NCBI GenBank assembly: GCA_021804485.1
Contig: JAJZHM010000002.1
Location: 1 to 50,456 of the forward strand
Length of the DNA stretch: 50,456 nucleotides
Origin: Pseudomonadota bacterium
GTDB lineage: Bacteria; Pseudomonadota; Gammaproteobacteria; Pseudomonadales; Moraxellaceae
Direction: 5' to 3'
Of this stretch, positions 49,766 to 50,456 are shown one piece after another. Every line of letters begins with the position of its first letter. Position 1 is the stretch's first letter. Below the pieces are notes generated by a model. It searched no databases and was not told where the DNA came from. It was given only the letters and a program-made list of their open reading frames with translations. Made by a program: the position numbers and the translations under genes.

Positions 49766-49801
49766 CAATAAAAAAATACACACAGACCCTTGGCCCTGTG
49801 T
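49766..49801 (-). terminator. Terminator-like hairpin in the S10 leader (candidate L4 attenuator)
   Basis: On the minus strand ACACAG and CTGTGT, then GCC and GGT, form a nine-pair stem with one bulged G and an AAG loop (49780-49801), followed by GTA and seven T. It ends about 26 bases before the rpsJ ATG. In E. coli the S10 leader has an L4-stimulated U-rich terminator in a corresponding place. Confidence 0.65.
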
Positions 49802-49843
49802 TGATTTAAACCTTGTGCCAGAATCGATGCCCTGGCTGTACTT

Positions 49844-49860
49844 CCCTGAATATTTCAGGG
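49844..49860 (-). other. Stem-loop at the 5' end of the S10 leader
   Basis: CCCTGAA and TTCAGGG form a perfect seven-pair stem with an ATA loop, starting within a few bases of the transcript start predicted from the promoter at 49867-49895. Confidence 0.55.
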
Positions 49861-49866
49861 GAGCGT

Positions 49867-49895
49867 ATCCTAACGAATTCAGGATTTTTTCGCAA
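49867..49895 (-). promoter_or_regulatory. Sigma-70 promoter of the S10 operon
   Basis: TTGCGA (49890-49895), 17 bases, TAGGAT (49867-49872), then GC-rich ACGCTCCCC on the minus strand. The predicted leader to rpsJ is about 118 nucleotides. Confidence 0.8.
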
Positions 49896-50035
49896 GCACT
49901 TCTTTTAAGCAACAGTGAACTTGATGTTTGTTTGAGCCCTGATGACAGGGTGTTCCTATCACCGAGTATTAATCATCTCACTTTTGGCAAGTATCCATTG
50001 GAGTAATCAGGCATAATTGGCATCACAGAGGGTGA

Positions 50036-50456
50036 TTAAAGATGAAAGATCGTCTCCAGACTCTCCGCATCCAAAACCCGATCCAGCCAAGCCTCAATCT
50101 GATCTGCTGTTGCACGGGAAATCATTTCCAGAATCGATGTTGGGACGTCACCAAAGCGTTTTGCCAAAAGCCGCTGCAGTGCTAAGGCTTCTCCCTTTTG
50201 TAGCCCCTTCTGTAGCCCCTTCTGCAATCCTTGCTCCAGTCCTTGCTCCAATCCTTGCTCCAATCCTTGCTCCAATCCTTGCTCCAATCCTTGCTTAATA
50301 CCCTTCTTAATACCCTTCTTGATACCTTCCTGCAAACTCTCTTGCCTGACTTTGGCTTCGCGCTTTTGAACCCAAGCCTCCCAATGATCAGCCATCATCT
50401 TCTTTATCTCCTGCAAACTGGCCTCTTCCGGTAAATCCTGAACCATCTCCGGCCGA
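50036..50456 (-). CDS. Rpn/DUF4351-type putative nuclease, C-terminal part (runs off the right edge)
   Basis: The reading frame is still open at the window edge, so the ATG at 50446 need not be the start. The visible 140 residues are a linker (EIKKMMADHWEAWVQKREAK), about eleven four-residue repeats of G-I/L-K/E-Q-type (GIKKGIKK, GLEQGLEQ, GLQKGLQK), and a C-terminal helical domain (ALALQRLLAKRFGDVPTSIL, IEAWLDRVLDAESLETIF) matching DUF4351, which in this family follows a PD-(D/E)XK nuclease-like domain. The nuclease part is outside the window. Members are often called Rpn recombination-promoting nucleases or transposase-like; activity here is unproven. Confidence 0.82.
   Translation of the reverse strand, partial: RPEMVQDLPEEASLQEIKKMMADHWEAWVQKREAKVRQESLQEGIKKGIKKGIKQGLEQGLEQGLEQGLEQGLEQGLQKGLQKGLQKGEALALQRLLAKRFGDVPTSILEMISRATADQIEAWLDRVLDAESLETIFHL
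50222..50293. repeat. 12-base tandem repeat inside the Rpn-type gene
   Basis: Six adjacent 12-base units; the plus-strand unit CTCCAATCCTTG occurs four times exactly (50246-50293), preceded by two variants with one change each. More diverged 12-base units extend the array on both sides to about 50186-50333. It encodes the repeated Q-G-L-E linker and could change length by slippage. Confidence 0.9.

Noticed and set aside
49937-49950. CCCTG-ATGA-CAGGG hairpin as terminator of the Rpn-type gene
   Set aside because: Only five pairs and no T-tract follows on the minus strand.
50017-50298. Plus-strand frame with a repeated L-A-P-I pattern
   Set aside because: Complement of the 12-base tandem repeat in the Rpn-type gene, not an independent protein.
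50186-50333. CRISPR array
   Set aside because: Units are contiguous 12-mers in reading frame with no spacers.

Overview
The window looks like part of a gammaproteobacterial chromosome. I read this from the gltX/uvrB/aminotransferase neighbourhood (an order I recall from Pseudomonas), the canonical S10-spc-alpha ribosomal gene order, a flgB-to-flgL operon with separate P-ring, L-ring and FlgJ genes, a CheV protein, a TonB-ExbB-ExbD system and TRAP transport. Base composition is near 50% GC by eye. I cannot name the genus. I saw no tRNA, rRNA, CRISPR array or insertion sequence. Almost all DNA is coding.

Left part (1-23 kb), housekeeping and envelope genes in short operons on both strands. A truncated gltX (minus) is separated from uvrB (minus) by a 340-base AT-rich gap that carries a cluster of DnaA-box-like sequences. 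Then come a class I aminotransferase (plus), a secreted low-complexity protein after an exbB-exbD-tonB operon (minus), a fused aminodeoxychorismate synthase pabAB followed by a pabC-like gene, a nitroreductase and a DAHP synthase (all plus: chorismate entry and folate branch). They are followed by the prfB-lysS pair (minus, with the classical RF2 programmed frameshift), a lipoprotein (plus), and a six-gene minus-strand run, tatT-dctP-dctQ-dctM-pncC-CBS, which is a TatT-associated TRAP transporter. A three-gene minus-strand cassette then encodes a secreted zinc phospholipase C-like protein, a periplasmic parvulin-type foldase and a small membrane-anchored protein, followed by a small lytic transglycosylase.

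Middle (23-36 kb), axial flagellar structure. flgBCDEFGHIJKL runs on the minus strand, preceded by a sigma-54 type promoter; cheV lies directly upstream with its own promoter and terminator. FlgK (867 aa) and FlgE (654 aa) are unusually long and share a homologous inserted block related to the flagellin hook IN motif.

Right part (36-49.8 kb), ribosomal superoperon on the minus strand: rpsJ-rplCDWB-rpsS-rplV-rpsC-rplP-rpmC-rpsQ / rplNXE-rpsNH-rplFR-rpsE-rpmD-rplO-secY-rpmJ / rpsMKD-rpoA-rplQ, ending in a strong intrinsic terminator before cheV. Each block has a good sigma-70 promoter, and the S10 leader contains a terminator-like hairpin just before rpsJ that could serve in L4-type attenuation. 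The window ends in the C-terminal part of an Rpn/DUF4351-type putative nuclease with a 12-base tandem repeat.
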